Origin: Paludibacteraceae bacterium | GTDB taxonomy: Bacteria > Bacteroidota > Bacteroidia > Bacteroidales > Paludibacteraceae | DNA: 64,000 bases | Assembly: GCA_017450685.1 (NCBI GenBank) | Contig: JAFSTB010000001.1 | Span: 78,805 to 142,804, forward strand | Direction of reading: 5' to 3' | Shown here: piece after piece, positions 37,213-46,723 of the stretch | Layout of the letters: every line of letters starts with the position of its first letter | How positions within the stretch are numbered: the first letter of the stretch is position 1 | Program-made: the position numbers and the translations under genes | The notes under the pieces: generated by a model | The model's input: only the letters and a program-made list of their open reading frames with translations | What the model was told of the DNA's origin: nothing | Database searches by the model: none

Positions 37213-38820
37213 TTATTTGCGTATTCGCAGTGTTACTATATGTGTTATAGCATCCACCCCGCTCCCACATTCGATGTCGAATCCTTTTTTCATTTGTCCG
37301 CCGTAGCGACCTATCAGTCCCTGTTTTTTGCTACCTGAGCGTGCGAATCCTTTTCTGGCTTTCCAGCGGAAGGCAGGTTTGCGTGTGAAGAGCAAAGGTG
37401 AGTGGGTCTCTTTCTCCACCGTTATAGCCCACGCCACGTCGGCTACATCGCAGCCGTTGGTACCTGTCTCACCTATGACAAGAGGTTTATTGCTGCTTAA
37501 CTTGAGGTTGACGGTGTCGCCAATCTGGTGCCCCAACGCATCATATATCTCCACTGTTCCGCGAAAGCGTTCGGTGGCGTTGGTCTTGGCAGCGCGCAGC
37601 ACCATAAGGATATACCAAAGGATAATGGCCACTATGATTGCCATTAGCCAGAAGGGCAGGATGAAAGTGAAGATCCACTTATCCACCGGTGCTTCCACTT
37701 CCGTCACGGGTTTAGCGATCCCCAACGCCGACAGTTCGTTGTCATAGTCAGTGGGTTGCTCTATGTGGAAGCGAATGGCAGACTTATAATGGTGGAAACC
37801 CCAATGGCGGTTTTTCAGTTGTCCGATGGTATTGGTGTTTTCTATTTCGTCTTTTAGTTGATAGGTTTTGTGGTACTCTTTGCCGATGATATAGAAGTCT
37901 TGGTCCACACATTCAGCCAGTGTTCGGATGTTAGGACAGAGTCGTGTCGGGTGCCAATTGGAGCGTCCTTTGATATTTCCGTCTATTGACACATGGAGGT
38001 CGGTATTCCAATCGGTGCTTTTGTTTTCCATTGTAACGATAGCACGCAGTTTGGTGGTCATGATATCGTTTTTGAGTCGTTCGAACCAATCCTTAATGGC
38101 TGATTGTGAGGTGTTCATCGACACTATCTCCAGTCCTTTATTCGGTTCTTCGCCTATCTGTCGGAACACGTGTTCTTGCAGTTGGTCGAGGCAATAGCCT
38201 TTGGCATGTCGGTCAACGGGCAGTTCCAATGCCACCACGCGTGTGTATAAGCCGTCTGTAACACCTAAGAAAGCGTCTTGCAGTTGCTTCTGTTCCTGTT
38301 CTGTCAGTTTTTTCTCGCCTTGTACGTCGTTGCGAAAATCGCCTACTTGGATGATAACGACCACAGGATAGTCTTTTCTGTTAGCCCGTATAACATCCAC
38401 TATAGCCTCTTCGGCGGCGTAGATATTGGTATAAGCCTTAAACTGTTTGGTATAGTTGGGGCTGGTATATAGTTTGTCTATGTCTTTATTGAGACTGTTC
38501 TTAAAGTCGGTGTTGATGATACCCAGGAATCCGGGCATTGTTGATTTGGCTTCGGTGCCGTAAGGAATGACCGTCACGCGGTCGCCTGTCGGCAGAGCCT
38601 GAAAGAAAGGTTTGAGTGCCGGTATGACTTGATTGGCGTACTTGTTCATTGTGCCGGACACATCGATAGCGAAGATATAGTGAGCGGCATACTTGCCTAA
38701 CTCGTCACGGTAGAGGTTAGTGAGCAGGGGATAGTTATTTTCGAGGTTAGCCAAGGGGTCATCGGCTCTTAACATTATCCCTGTAAGCAGAAAAAGGAGT
38801 ATGGCGGCGAGTTTTTTCAT
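37213..38820 (-). CDS. VWA-domain membrane protein
   Basis: 535 residues from ATG 38820 (MKKLAAILLFLLTG), preferred over a longer reading because it starts with a clear signal peptide. The exported N-terminal part has a von Willebrand A domain with complete MIDAS: D53-S55-T57 (IDVSGTM), T131 and D161 (QVGDFRND). One membrane helix (about 387-411, FILPFWLMAIIVAIILWYIL) then places a basic C-terminal domain of about 120 residues in the cytoplasm. VWA domains bind protein ligands through a metal ion. It could sense or recruit a periplasmic partner for the tubulin-like protein, which it precedes in the operon. First gene of that operon. Confidence 0.88.
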   Translation of the reverse strand: MKKLAAILLFLLTGIMLRADDPLANLENNYPLLTNLYRDELGKYAAHYIFAIDVSGTMNKYANQVIPALKPFFQALPTGDRVTVIPYGTEAKSTMPGFLGIINTDFKNSLNKDIDKLYTSPNYTKQFKAYTNIYAAEEAIVDVIRANRKDYPVVVIIQVGDFRNDVQGEKKLTEQEQKQLQDAFLGVTDGLYTRVVALELPVDRHAKGYCLDQLQEHVFRQIGEEPNKGLEIVSMNTSQSAIKDWFERLKNDIMTTKLRAIVTMENKSTDWNTDLHVSIDGNIKGRSNWHPTRLCPNIRTLAECVDQDFYIIGKEYHKTYQLKDEIENTNTIGQLKNRHWGFHHYKSAIRFHIEQPTDYDNELSALGIAKPVTEVEAPVDKWIFTFILPFWLMAIIVAIILWYILMVLRAAKTNATERFRGTVEIYDALGHQIGDTVNLKLSSNKPLVIGETGTNGCDVADVAWAITVEKETHSPLLFTRKPAFRWKARKGFARSGSKKQGLIGRYGGQMKKGFDIECGSGVDAITHIVTLRIRK

Positions 38821-38866
38821 AGAGTTGGAGTAAAGGAAGGAAAGAAAGAAGAGTATTATTAAAAGA

Positions 38867-38894
38867 TAGAGACAGCCACGCAAGGCTGTCTCTA
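38867..38894 (-). terminator. Terminator hairpin of the transhydrogenase operon
   Basis: AGAGACAGCC (38868-38877) pairs perfectly with GGCTGTCTCT (38884-38893) around a 6-base loop, with one more A-T pair outside. On the minus strand the stem is followed by ATCTTTTAATAAT. It lies 14 bases beyond the pntB stop and 47 bases before the VWA gene start. It therefore separates the transhydrogenase transcript from the tubulin-like operon. Confidence 0.75.
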
Positions 38895-38907
38895 CCGTTG
38901 TATCTTA

Positions 38908-40497
38908 TCATATCTCGTTCGTGAGTTTCATCAGTGTCTCTTTGGCATCTCCGAGGCACAGATAAACGCCTTTCTCGCGTGTATAGAGAGGGTTCTCCAC
39001 ACCTGCATAACCTGGTTTGAGGTCGTAGTTGCAGACGATCACCTCTTTGGCATCAGCCACTGCCAGAACGGGCATACCGTAGATAGGAGTGCCTTCGGCG
39101 GTGTTAGCGGCGGGGTTGAGCACATCATTGGCACCGATAACGACCACGGCATCTACAGTCTTAAAGTCGTCGTTGATAGCCTGCATCTCGTACAGTTTCT
39201 CGTAAGGGATGTCTGCCTCAGCGAGCAGCACGTTCATGTGTCCGGGCATACGTCCTGCCACGGGGTGGATAGCGAAACGCACTCTCGCTCCTTTGTATTC
39301 TAACTTGTCGGCGAGTTGCTTAACGGCATGTTGTGCTTGTGCAAGAGCCATACCGTAACCGGGAACGATGATCACATCCTTAGCGTCACGCAGCACGGAT
39401 GCCGGTGTTTTCTCGGCTTTCTCTTGAGCGGCAACGGGGGCAGCCTGACCGGCGAGTTGCGCACGAAGACCTGCCACTTCTTTGGTTAATGCCTCAATGG
39501 CATCTAAAAGTTGTTTTACTTCCATATCATTAAGTTGTTGTAAGAGTTGTTCAAAATCAGCGTTTTCCGGGAAGACGGTCTTGCCGTTCCTTTGTGTTGC
39601 GACGGTGGGTGTTGCAACAGAAGAAGGTTGTGTAGCAGTTGCGGCTGTTGTTTTTTTCTTCACTGCACCGCCGAGCAGGATAGACATCAGACTGCGGTTC
39701 ATAGCTCGGCACATTATCTGTGTGAGCAGCAGTCCGGAAGCGCCCACTATACCGCCTACAGCCACGAGGAAGATATCACTTATAGCCATACCGGCAATAG
39801 AGCCTGCCACACCGGAAAGGGAGTTGAGCAAAGAGATAGTGATAGGCATATCCGCACCACCGACACGGATGGCAAACATATATCCGAAGGCGGCAGTGAG
39901 CAAGACAGAGGCAAGAGCTATCCACAGGTTGCCGCTGTAGATAGTACCCAACACTATCATCACCACCGACAAGAGGAGCAGACACATCGTAATCAACGAG
40001 TGAGCCGCATACACTTTGGGTCTGCCGTCAATGAGGCGTGCCAACTTGGCTGCTGCCACAAGTGAGCCGACCAAGGTGATCATACCTACGGCTATAGCGA
40101 GCATAGCGGTGAAATTGACAAAGAGAGGATATTCGGGTACTACGGTCAGACCGTCAGGTCCGACTGCTTTACCCCACCCCATATATGTCATTACACCGAC
40201 CAGTGCGGAAGCGCCGCCGCCCAGCCCATTGAAGAGTGCCACCAGTTGCGGCATCTGTATCATCTGTGCGCGTTGAGCCATCAGACTGCCAATGAGCGCA
40301 CCTATGATAACGGCAACATAGATAGTCCAAACAGTCATCACACCGCTGAACCACACTGTTGCCACCACACCCACAAGCATAGCAAGAGCCGAAAGCATAT
40401 TACCTGCCACGGCTGTTTTGACCTTGCTCATCATGGATATGCCGCCGAGTACTGCCAATGACAGCAGTACGCTTAAAATAATCTGTACAGTTGTCAT
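38908..40497 (-). CDS. pntB: NAD(P) transhydrogenase subunit beta
   Basis: 529 residues. N-terminal two thirds: membrane domain with about 8-9 helices; a linker rich in Ala/Thr/Lys (about 275-350); then the NADP-binding domain III with VIIVPGYGMALAQAQHAV and VVIGANDVLNPAA. Couples proton movement to hydride transfer between NADH and NADP+. The start overlaps the stop of the small alpha-type membrane subunit (4 bases). The three-subunit layout (separate alpha-1, alpha-2, beta) is usual in Bacteroidota. A terminator follows. Confidence 0.95.
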   Translation of the reverse strand: MTTVQIILSVLLSLAVLGGISMMSKVKTAVAGNMLSALAMLVGVVATVWFSGVMTVWTIYVAVIIGALIGSLMAQRAQMIQMPQLVALFNGLGGGASALVGVMTYMGWGKAVGPDGLTVVPEYPLFVNFTAMLAIAVGMITLVGSLVAAAKLARLIDGRPKVYAAHSLITMCLLLLSVVMIVLGTIYSGNLWIALASVLLTAAFGYMFAIRVGGADMPITISLLNSLSGVAGSIAGMAISDIFLVAVGGIVGASGLLLTQIMCRAMNRSLMSILLGGAVKKKTTAATATQPSSVATPTVATQRNGKTVFPENADFEQLLQQLNDMEVKQLLDAIEALTKEVAGLRAQLAGQAAPVAAQEKAEKTPASVLRDAKDVIIVPGYGMALAQAQHAVKQLADKLEYKGARVRFAIHPVAGRMPGHMNVLLAEADIPYEKLYEMQAINDDFKTVDAVVVIGANDVLNPAANTAEGTPIYGMPVLAVADAKEVIVCNYDLKPGYAGVENPLYTREKGVYLCLGDAKETLMKLTNEI

Positions 40498-40790
40498 GAG
40501 CGCGGTTTTTTCTTATTGAACATACGAAGCATACGGTGTGTTATACCGAATCCGCCGAACACATTGATGGTGGCAAGCAGTATAGCCAACATTCCGAACA
40601 CCTGTGCCCATATACCGTCGGCGGCGTAGGCCAACCCGGTTGCAGAAAGAGCACCCACCAGAGTAACGCCTGAGAGTGCGTTCATACCCGACATAAGAGG
40701 CGTGTGCAACAGACTGGGTACATTGCTGATAATGAAGTAGCCGACAATAGTGCAAACTAAAAAGACGGCAACAAGTATTAAAGGATGCAT
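40494..40790 (-). CDS. NAD(P) transhydrogenase small membrane subunit (alpha-2)
   Basis: 98 residues with three to four membrane helices (MHPLILVAVFLVCTIVGYF, TLVGALSATGLAYA, VFGMLAILLATINVFGGFG), matching the C-terminal part of PntA that is a separate protein in many bacteria. The conserved segment FGGFGITHRMLRMF ends it. It contributes helices to the proton channel with PntB. It overlaps pntB by 4 bases and is separated from the NAD-binding subunit gene by a repetitive hairpin-forming spacer. Confidence 0.93.
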   Translation of the reverse strand: MHPLILVAVFLVCTIVGYFIISNVPSLLHTPLMSGMNALSGVTLVGALSATGLAYAADGIWAQVFGMLAILLATINVFGGFGITHRMLRMFNKKKPRS

Positions 40791-40798
40791 ACTAATTC

Positions 40799-40880
40799 AA
40801 TTAGGAATTAGGAGTTAGGAATTGGGAGTTAGGAATTGGGAGTTAGCTTCATTCCTCATTCCTAACTCCCAATTCCTAAT
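40799..40880. repeat. AATTAGGAGTTAGGAATTGGGA repeat with long inverted copy between pntA subunits
   Basis: Tandem units based on TTAGGAATTGGGAG lie at 40815-40828 and 40829-40842, with shorter variants before them. The reverse complement follows: CTAACTCCCAATTCCTAA at 40863-40880 pairs perfectly with 40829-40846 over 18 bases around a 15-base loop. It could form a strong RNA hairpin within the pnt transcript, stabilising one part or reducing expression of the next, or it may be a copy of a dispersed short repeat. Confidence 0.85.
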
Positions 40881-40884
40881 TAAC

Positions 40885-42042
40885 TCACATTCCCATTGCT
40901 TTGCGAGCACCTGCGTGGAGCAGTTTGCCGTCGGTGCAAACCAGACTCTTAGCAATCACTTCGTCTTGCATGTTCAGTTCAATCTTACCGTCTTTGACGA
41001 GATAAGAAACGAGGTTGTACATGTTGTTGGAGAACATCCAAGTGGAAGAAGTGGGTAACTCACCCGGGATATTCTTCACGCCGATAAGAGTAACGCCGTG
41101 TTTCATTTCGATAGTACCCTTCGGTGTGATATCACAGTTACCACCTTGGTCGATGGCGATATCCACTATGACTGCACCTTTTTTCATGCCTTTAACGGTA
41201 TCTTCGGTGATGATAACGGGAGCCAACTCACCGGGAACGAGTACTGAGCAGAAGACGATATCCATCTGTTGGATAGTCTCTTTGAGCAGTTCGCGCTCTT
41301 TGGCGAGTACATCAGCGGGCAGTGCTTTGGCATAACCACCCTCACCTACTGCCAGTTCGGCAGGAACGCCGGTGTCGATGATCTTAGCGCCGAGCGATTG
41401 AGCGCTTTCGGCAGCCATCGGACGTATATCAGCGGCATAGGTGGTAGCGCCAAGACGTTTGGCTGTTGCGAGGGCTTGCAGACCGGCAACACCAACACCG
41501 ATAACCATCACTTTGGCTTGCTCTATCTTACCAACAGCGGTGAACATCTGCGGGATGAAAGAGGTCATGTGGTCGGCTGCCATAATGATACCTTTGTAGC
41601 CGGCGCAGGTTGACATAGAGGTGAGAGCGTCCATCGACTGTGCGCGTGAGATACGTGGGATGCAGTCGAGAGTGAAAGCGGTAACACCTTGTGCTGTCAG
41701 TTTCTTCACCATCTCGTGGTTAACGGGTGAAGCGGGGTGAATGAAGGTGATGAGGTACTGACCTTTGTGCATCAACTCCACTTCATGTTTGCCCAGTTGT
41801 TCGTTGAACAGAGGCTCTTTCACTTTGAGGATGAGTTCGGCTTGAGCGTAGATGTCTTCGGCTTTAGCCATCATCTTAGCACCTGCTGCCGCATACTCTT
41901 CGTCGTGATAGAGTGCACCGTCACCGGCGTGATTCTCAACGAGTACGGTGTAACCGTCTTTAACAAATTTGCCGACTGTTTCGGGTGAGCATGCCACGCG
42001 GTTTTCGCCGTGCATGATCTCTTTTGGGATACCGATAATCAT
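40885..42042 (-). CDS. pntA: NAD(P) transhydrogenase NAD-binding subunit (alpha-1)
   Basis: 385 residues from ATG 42042 (MIIGIPKEIMHGENRVACSP), the usual start; an upstream in-frame start is rejected. NAD-binding core with VMVIGVGVAGLQALATAKRLG (a Rossmann loop of the alanine dehydrogenase/PntA type), the conserved HPASPVNHEMV loop and SVLVPGELAPVI. It hands hydride from NADH to the beta subunit. It lies 139 bases after ntpK, with a structured spacer between, and the other two subunits follow. Confidence 0.95.
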   Translation of the reverse strand: MIIGIPKEIMHGENRVACSPETVGKFVKDGYTVLVENHAGDGALYHDEEYAAAGAKMMAKAEDIYAQAELILKVKEPLFNEQLGKHEVELMHKGQYLITFIHPASPVNHEMVKKLTAQGVTAFTLDCIPRISRAQSMDALTSMSTCAGYKGIIMAADHMTSFIPQMFTAVGKIEQAKVMVIGVGVAGLQALATAKRLGATTYAADIRPMAAESAQSLGAKIIDTGVPAELAVGEGGYAKALPADVLAKERELLKETIQQMDIVFCSVLVPGELAPVIITEDTVKGMKKGAVIVDIAIDQGGNCDITPKGTIEMKHGVTLIGVKNIPGELPTSSTWMFSNNMYNLVSYLVKDGKIELNMQDEVIAKSLVCTDGKLLHAGARKAMGM

Positions 42043-42069
42043 AGCGGATTGTAAGTATTGAAAAGGGTT

Positions 42070-42160
42070 AGAGTCCAATTGTTGTCTCATTGGCGGCGTG
42101 GGCGGACTCTGTTGTCCAAGCGGTCAAAAAGTTTGTGTGTGAGCCGTAAATGGCTTACAC
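42070..42160 (-). promoter_or_regulatory. Structured spacer between V-ATPase K and pntA
   Basis: Two stems are visible in the 139-base gap. GTGTGAGCC (42137-42145) pairs with GGCTTACAC (42152-42160) with one G-T wobble and, on the minus strand, has TTTTT five bases after it, so it may be a weak terminator for the V-ATPase transcript. AGAGTCC (42070-42076) pairs with GGACTCT (42104-42110). No consensus promoter was identified here. Confidence 0.4.
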
Positions 42161-42181
42161 CAATGGTTGTTACTCAGCGTG

Positions 42182-42616
<435 letters not shown>

Positions 42617-42664
42617 TTATGTGTTAATGATTCATTTGAGTAACCCGACGACTGTTGGTCGGAA

Positions 42665-44422
42665 TTATTTCTTAAAGGGGCTGTACATAGCACCTGAACC
42701 TTCGTAGCCGGAGTTCTTGAAATACTCCACAAAAGTAAGACGCAAGGGGTGAACAAAAGCACCTAAACAAGCCATCAGCAGGTTGAGCACATGACCGAAG
42801 GTGACGATAAGCAGGAAGCCTATCCACGAGCCTACGCTCGGCGTATCGCCCAGCACCATTGTACCTAACTGATTGAAAGCCATTCCGAGCATACCGCCTG
42901 CCAGACCTAAGGCATACAGACGTATATACGACAGAACATCACCCATAATGCCGGTAGCCATATTATAGGTATCCCATAAACCTGCACCTACATTGATAAG
43001 CGGATTGCGTCCGGGAGTATTAAACACGTAGATTGCCAAAGCGGAAACGACTGCTATACAGATAAGTACCCATTTGGTGGTCTCTTGACTGAGCGTGTGT
43101 GTCATAGCCAGCACGCCTGTCACTATACCGCCTATGATAAGCAACAACCACCCCCACAGTGAGACTGCTTGTTTGAAGCCGAAACGCCGTGTATAGACTA
43201 TACCTTTGATGATCATGGCCAAGCATATATGGAACACGCCTATGACGAGCGATAGAACCATCATCACATCATAGCCTGCTATCCTGCCTGTCTCGTCGCC
43301 TAACTGCTTGAACATACAAGCCTTTGACCATTCGGGCATCCAAGAGGCGGCATAGAGGTCAATGCCGAAGAAGCCGCCCATCATATAGCCCACGACGGTT
43401 GAACCGACACCCAACGCCATAATGATAGGACCTAAGCCCTCGAACATCTCTACCTTAACGATGTTCTTATAGGTGAGATAACCGAAGAGGAGCAGTATCA
43501 GTCCGTAGCCGGCATCGCCTATACATAAGGCGAAGAAGAGCAGGAAGAAAGGACCGAGGATAGGTGTGGGGTCAAACTCATTGTAGTTAGGCCAGCCATA
43601 CATACCCGTCAGCGGTTCGAACAGTTTGGTGAACCAGTTGTTACGCAGTTTGATAGGCGTATTGTCTTCTTCTGTGGGCTCTTGAGCCACATAATAGCAG
43701 TTTTCTTTTTCGAGCAGTGCATTGAGTGTCTCTGTCTGGTCGGTAGGGCAGAAGCCTTCGAGCAGTGTCAGTCGTCCTTGCGCTGCCGAGTCACCTGAGA
43801 GTAAGACGCGCTGCCAATTGATGGTGGCTTCCACTTCGCGCAACTCTTGTCGCAACGGTGCTTCGTTCTGTTGCCACCATACATTGATACGAGTGACAGC
43901 AGCTGCCAAGAGCGCATTAAGTGCTTGTGCGTCAAGCAACAAAGCATCGTATGACTTCTCACAGAGCGTATGCTCGGTCACCAAAGGACTATCAACAACC
44001 TCATTGACAGAAACAAAATAGGTGGTTGTCTTGTCCTCATTGACGGCTATACCCCATTGCGGCTCAAACTGTTTGGTAAGGCACGAATAATAGCGGAGGG
44101 TGTAACCTGCGGCTTTCAGTTGTTGGATTCGTTCGGTGGAGAAACCGCCCCACACTCTCATCCTTTCTGCCTCTTTTTGTGTGGCAGCCAGACGTGCTTC
44201 CACTTCGGCTTTCTCTTGCAGTAGTTGGTCGGGAGCACCTTGACGCAGGATATGATTGATCTGCTCGGCACGACTAAGTGCTTTTTGCAGGGTCTCGTCT
44301 TCGGCTTGCCCCTCACCTTTGATAGTGATATGCACCACTCCCGCTTCGCGCAAACGACTAAGGAACTGTTCGTAAGCCGAAGTCATTATAAGGAAGGTGT
44401 ATTTAGTCATTCGCGTAATCAT
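42665..44422 (-). CDS. V/A-type ATPase membrane stator subunit I
   Basis: 585 residues. N-terminal cytoplasmic arm of about 300 residues with helical stretches, then a membrane domain of seven or eight helices (from about FFLLFFALCIGDAGYGLILLL). The segment IRLYALGLAGGMLG contains the essential Arg-bearing helix facing the c ring. It is the half-channel and peripheral-stalk anchor of the V/A ATPase. The start overlaps the stop of subunit D by 4 bases (ATGA type). Confidence 0.95.
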   Translation of the reverse strand: MITRMTKYTFLIMTSAYEQFLSRLREAGVVHITIKGEGQAEDETLQKALSRAEQINHILRQGAPDQLLQEKAEVEARLAATQKEAERMRVWGGFSTERIQQLKAAGYTLRYYSCLTKQFEPQWGIAVNEDKTTTYFVSVNEVVDSPLVTEHTLCEKSYDALLLDAQALNALLAAAVTRINVWWQQNEAPLRQELREVEATINWQRVLLSGDSAAQGRLTLLEGFCPTDQTETLNALLEKENCYYVAQEPTEEDNTPIKLRNNWFTKLFEPLTGMYGWPNYNEFDPTPILGPFFLLFFALCIGDAGYGLILLLFGYLTYKNIVKVEMFEGLGPIIMALGVGSTVVGYMMGGFFGIDLYAASWMPEWSKACMFKQLGDETGRIAGYDVMMVLSLVIGVFHICLAMIIKGIVYTRRFGFKQAVSLWGWLLLIIGGIVTGVLAMTHTLSQETTKWVLICIAVVSALAIYVFNTPGRNPLINVGAGLWDTYNMATGIMGDVLSYIRLYALGLAGGMLGMAFNQLGTMVLGDTPSVGSWIGFLLIVTFGHVLNLLMACLGAFVHPLRLTFVEYFKNSGYEGSGAMYSPFKK

Positions 44423-45048
44423 ACGGCTACCTCCTTTCTCTCTTTCTCAGCTTGCTGAGCCTCACGCTCACGCTTACCTTTAACAATCTTTTGCGATGAC
44501 TTACTGAGGTTCTCCTCGTCTTCCATGAACCGTTTGATTTTACGTATGGCATCCTGATACCCGGGTATCTGCACTTTCTCAAAGAGGTTCACTTTCTGCG
44601 TCGTTTTCTTTCTCGCGTACTCGAGCAAATCCACTTTTCGGCGCACAAACTCCTGTCGGATACCTACATCGGCTATGGCTTTGACTTGTTCGAAGCCGTC
44701 AGCGAACCATTTAGGAGCGGAAAAGAGGCTGAAGGGTTTGGTGGAATAGACCACCTCGTCCAGTACCGGCACTCGCACACCTGCTATCTTGCGTATGCTC
44801 ATCTTCACGTCGTCCACGTGTATGAGTTGAGTGTCGAACTCACCCCATAGAGCCAACATCTGGTCGTAGTCGCGAATGCGTCTGTTCACTTCATCGTCCA
44901 AGGCTTTAAGTTCGTCTTTGGCACGCTTGACTTCCAGACGAAGAGCAGTCTCTTTGCTCTGCAAGGTAGGCAGAGTACGCTGGCGCATCTTCAAGTCTTT
45001 CTCCAGCCCTTGTAACGATGTTTTATTAAATTGATAAGTTATTGCCAT
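44419..45048 (-). CDS. V/A-type ATPase central-stalk subunit D
   Basis: 209 residues. Long antiparallel helices at both ends (LEKDLKMRQRTLPTLQSKET; ENLSKSSQKIVKGKREREA), the expected coiled-coil rotor shaft fitting inside the A3B3 head. The DQMLALWGEFDTQLIHVDDV segment is typical. It lies 118 bases after subunit B and overlaps subunit I. Co-transcription with B is likely. Confidence 0.93.
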   Translation of the reverse strand: MAITYQFNKTSLQGLEKDLKMRQRTLPTLQSKETALRLEVKRAKDELKALDDEVNRRIRDYDQMLALWGEFDTQLIHVDDVKMSIRKIAGVRVPVLDEVVYSTKPFSLFSAPKWFADGFEQVKAIADVGIRQEFVRRKVDLLEYARKKTTQKVNLFEKVQIPGYQDAIRKIKRFMEDEENLSKSSQKIVKGKREREAQQAEKERKEVAV

Positions 45049-45166
45049 AATTGCTTCGTTTTCGAGAACTTATTCCCATGACAAGAAGTAATCATAATCT
45101 GTTCCATCCCAATCACATCCATCAAGTACTTTTGACGGTTATGACGGGATTGTTCATTATGAAAAT

Positions 45167-46492
45167 TTATTTAGCCCAATACTTATCCACGAGTGCTTGC
45201 TTGATATTCACCTCTTCGGGTTTGAAGTTCTTAGCAAACAGTTGCCAAGTGATGTCAAGCATCTGTGTGGTATTGATATTGACATCGATAGCCAATATCT
45301 CACGGCTGTATTCGCGTGCGAAGTCAAGGCAGCGGTTGTCGTAGTCGGTGAGGTCGAAACCGTTCTCCAACTTCGTCTTGGCGTTAGCAGCGTCGGCATA
45401 CAAACGCACGGCGGCGTTCATCACCTGCGGATGGTCTTCACGCGTCTTCTTTCCTGCCACCAACTGTTTCAGACGAGAGAGCGAACGGAACGGGTCAACG
45501 ATGACCTTACCTATATCACTGTCACGACGCAGGTACAACTGACCTTCGGTGATATAACCGGTGTTATCGGGGATGGCGTGAGTGATGTCACCGCCTGACA
45601 GAGTGGTCACGGCAATGATGGTGATAGAGCCGCCGCCTGCCTCTTCGGGGAACTGAACAGCCTTCTCATAAATCTTTGCCAAGTCGGAATAGAGAGAACC
45701 TGGCATAGAATCTTTCGACGGAATCTGATCCATACGGTTGGACACGATAGCCAAAGCGTCGGCATAGAGGGTCATATCAGTCAAGAGCACAAGCACTTTT
45801 TGGTGTTTCTCCACCGCAAAATACTCGGCTGCCGCAAGAGCCATATCCGGAATAAGCAGACGCTCAACGGCAGGGTTCTCAGTCGTATTGACAAAAGAGA
45901 CGATACGGTCAAGCACACCGGCATTGGCGAACACGTTGCGGAAATAGAGATAGTCGTCATTAGTAAGACCCATACCGCCGAGGATAATCTTATCCACCTG
46001 AGCGCGCAGAGCCACGTTAGCCATCACCTGATTGTAAGGCTGGTCAGGGTCGGCAAAGAAAGGGATCTTCTGACCGGAGACGAGGGTGTTATTCAAGTCG
46101 ATACCCGCAATACCTGTGGCTATCAACTCGGATGGCTGCTTACGGCGTACGGGATTGACCGACGGACCGCCTATCTCCACCTCTTTACCTTCAACGGCAG
46201 GACCACCATCGATAGGATCGCCGTATGCGTTGAAGAAACGACCTGCCAATTGGTCGCTCACCTTCAACGTAGGAGACTTACCCAAGAAGACCACCTCTGC
46301 ATCGGTGGGGATACCTTCCGTTCCTTGGAACACTTGCAGGGTAATCTCATCACCCATAATCTTCACAACCTGAGCGAGCTTGCCATTAACCAATGCCAAC
46401 TCGTCGTTACCCACACCCTCAGCCTTCAACGAACAAGTAGCCTTCGTGATGGCGGTGATTTGAGTGTAGATCTTTTGAAATGCTTTTGCCAT
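45167..46492 (-). CDS. V/A-type ATPase regulatory subunit B
   Basis: 441 residues. Non-catalytic nucleotide-binding subunit of the A3B3 head. Family segments: TGIAGIDLNNTLVSGQKIPF, GGMGLTNDDYLYFRN, VLVLLTDMTLYADALA and GSITIIAVTTLSGGDITHAI. As expected for B, there is no true P-loop (SGQKIPFF takes its place). In most Bacteroidota operons A precedes B; here B comes first after its own promoter, and neither A nor E is in the window, so the operon appears split. A needs to exist elsewhere for a working enzyme. Confidence 0.95.
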   Translation of the reverse strand: MAKAFQKIYTQITAITKATCSLKAEGVGNDELALVNGKLAQVVKIMGDEITLQVFQGTEGIPTDAEVVFLGKSPTLKVSDQLAGRFFNAYGDPIDGGPAVEGKEVEIGGPSVNPVRRKQPSELIATGIAGIDLNNTLVSGQKIPFFADPDQPYNQVMANVALRAQVDKIILGGMGLTNDDYLYFRNVFANAGVLDRIVSFVNTTENPAVERLLIPDMALAAAEYFAVEKHQKVLVLLTDMTLYADALAIVSNRMDQIPSKDSMPGSLYSDLAKIYEKAVQFPEEAGGGSITIIAVTTLSGGDITHAIPDNTGYITEGQLYLRRDSDIGKVIVDPFRSLSRLKQLVAGKKTREDHPQVMNAAVRLYADAANAKTKLENGFDLTDYDNRCLDFAREYSREILAIDVNINTTQMLDITWQLFAKNFKPEEVNIKQALVDKYWAK

Positions 46493-46558
46493 AATATAGA
46501 ATGTGATTTATAAGCACTTAACATAAATATGCGCACAAATGGCACACATAACACGCCG

Positions 46559-46589
46559 CAAATTTACGGCTTTTTATCGTGTGAGCAAA
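46559..46589 (-). promoter_or_regulatory. Bacteroidota-type promoter of the V-ATPase B-D-I-K operon
   Basis: Minus strand: TTTG (46586-46589), 19 bases, TAAATTTG (46559-46566). It gives a leader of about 60 bases before the subunit B ATG at 46492. It shows that transcription of this part of the V-ATPase starts at subunit B. Confidence 0.65.
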
Positions 46590-46660
46590 ATTTTGCACAC
46601 ATTTTTATCGTATTGATATTACTTTTTTTTCGCAACCACAAAACAATTTTGCCACAACTC

Positions 46661-46691
46661 TTGCACAATCAGCCGAATTGCTTTATCTTTG
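46661..46691 (+). promoter_or_regulatory. Bacteroidota-type promoter of the lipid-kinase gene
   Basis: TTG (46661-46663), 20 bases, TATCTTTG (46684-46691), followed by the ATG of the lipid kinase at 46724. It diverges from the V-ATPase promoter. Confidence 0.7.
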
Positions 46692-46723
46692 CACGCTTAA
46701 TGAATAGACCTCGTTGATAACTT

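Noticed and set aside
45800-46513. 237-codon frame antisense to V-ATPase subunit B
   Set aside because: Fully overlapped by a conserved gene; no start signals or motifs.
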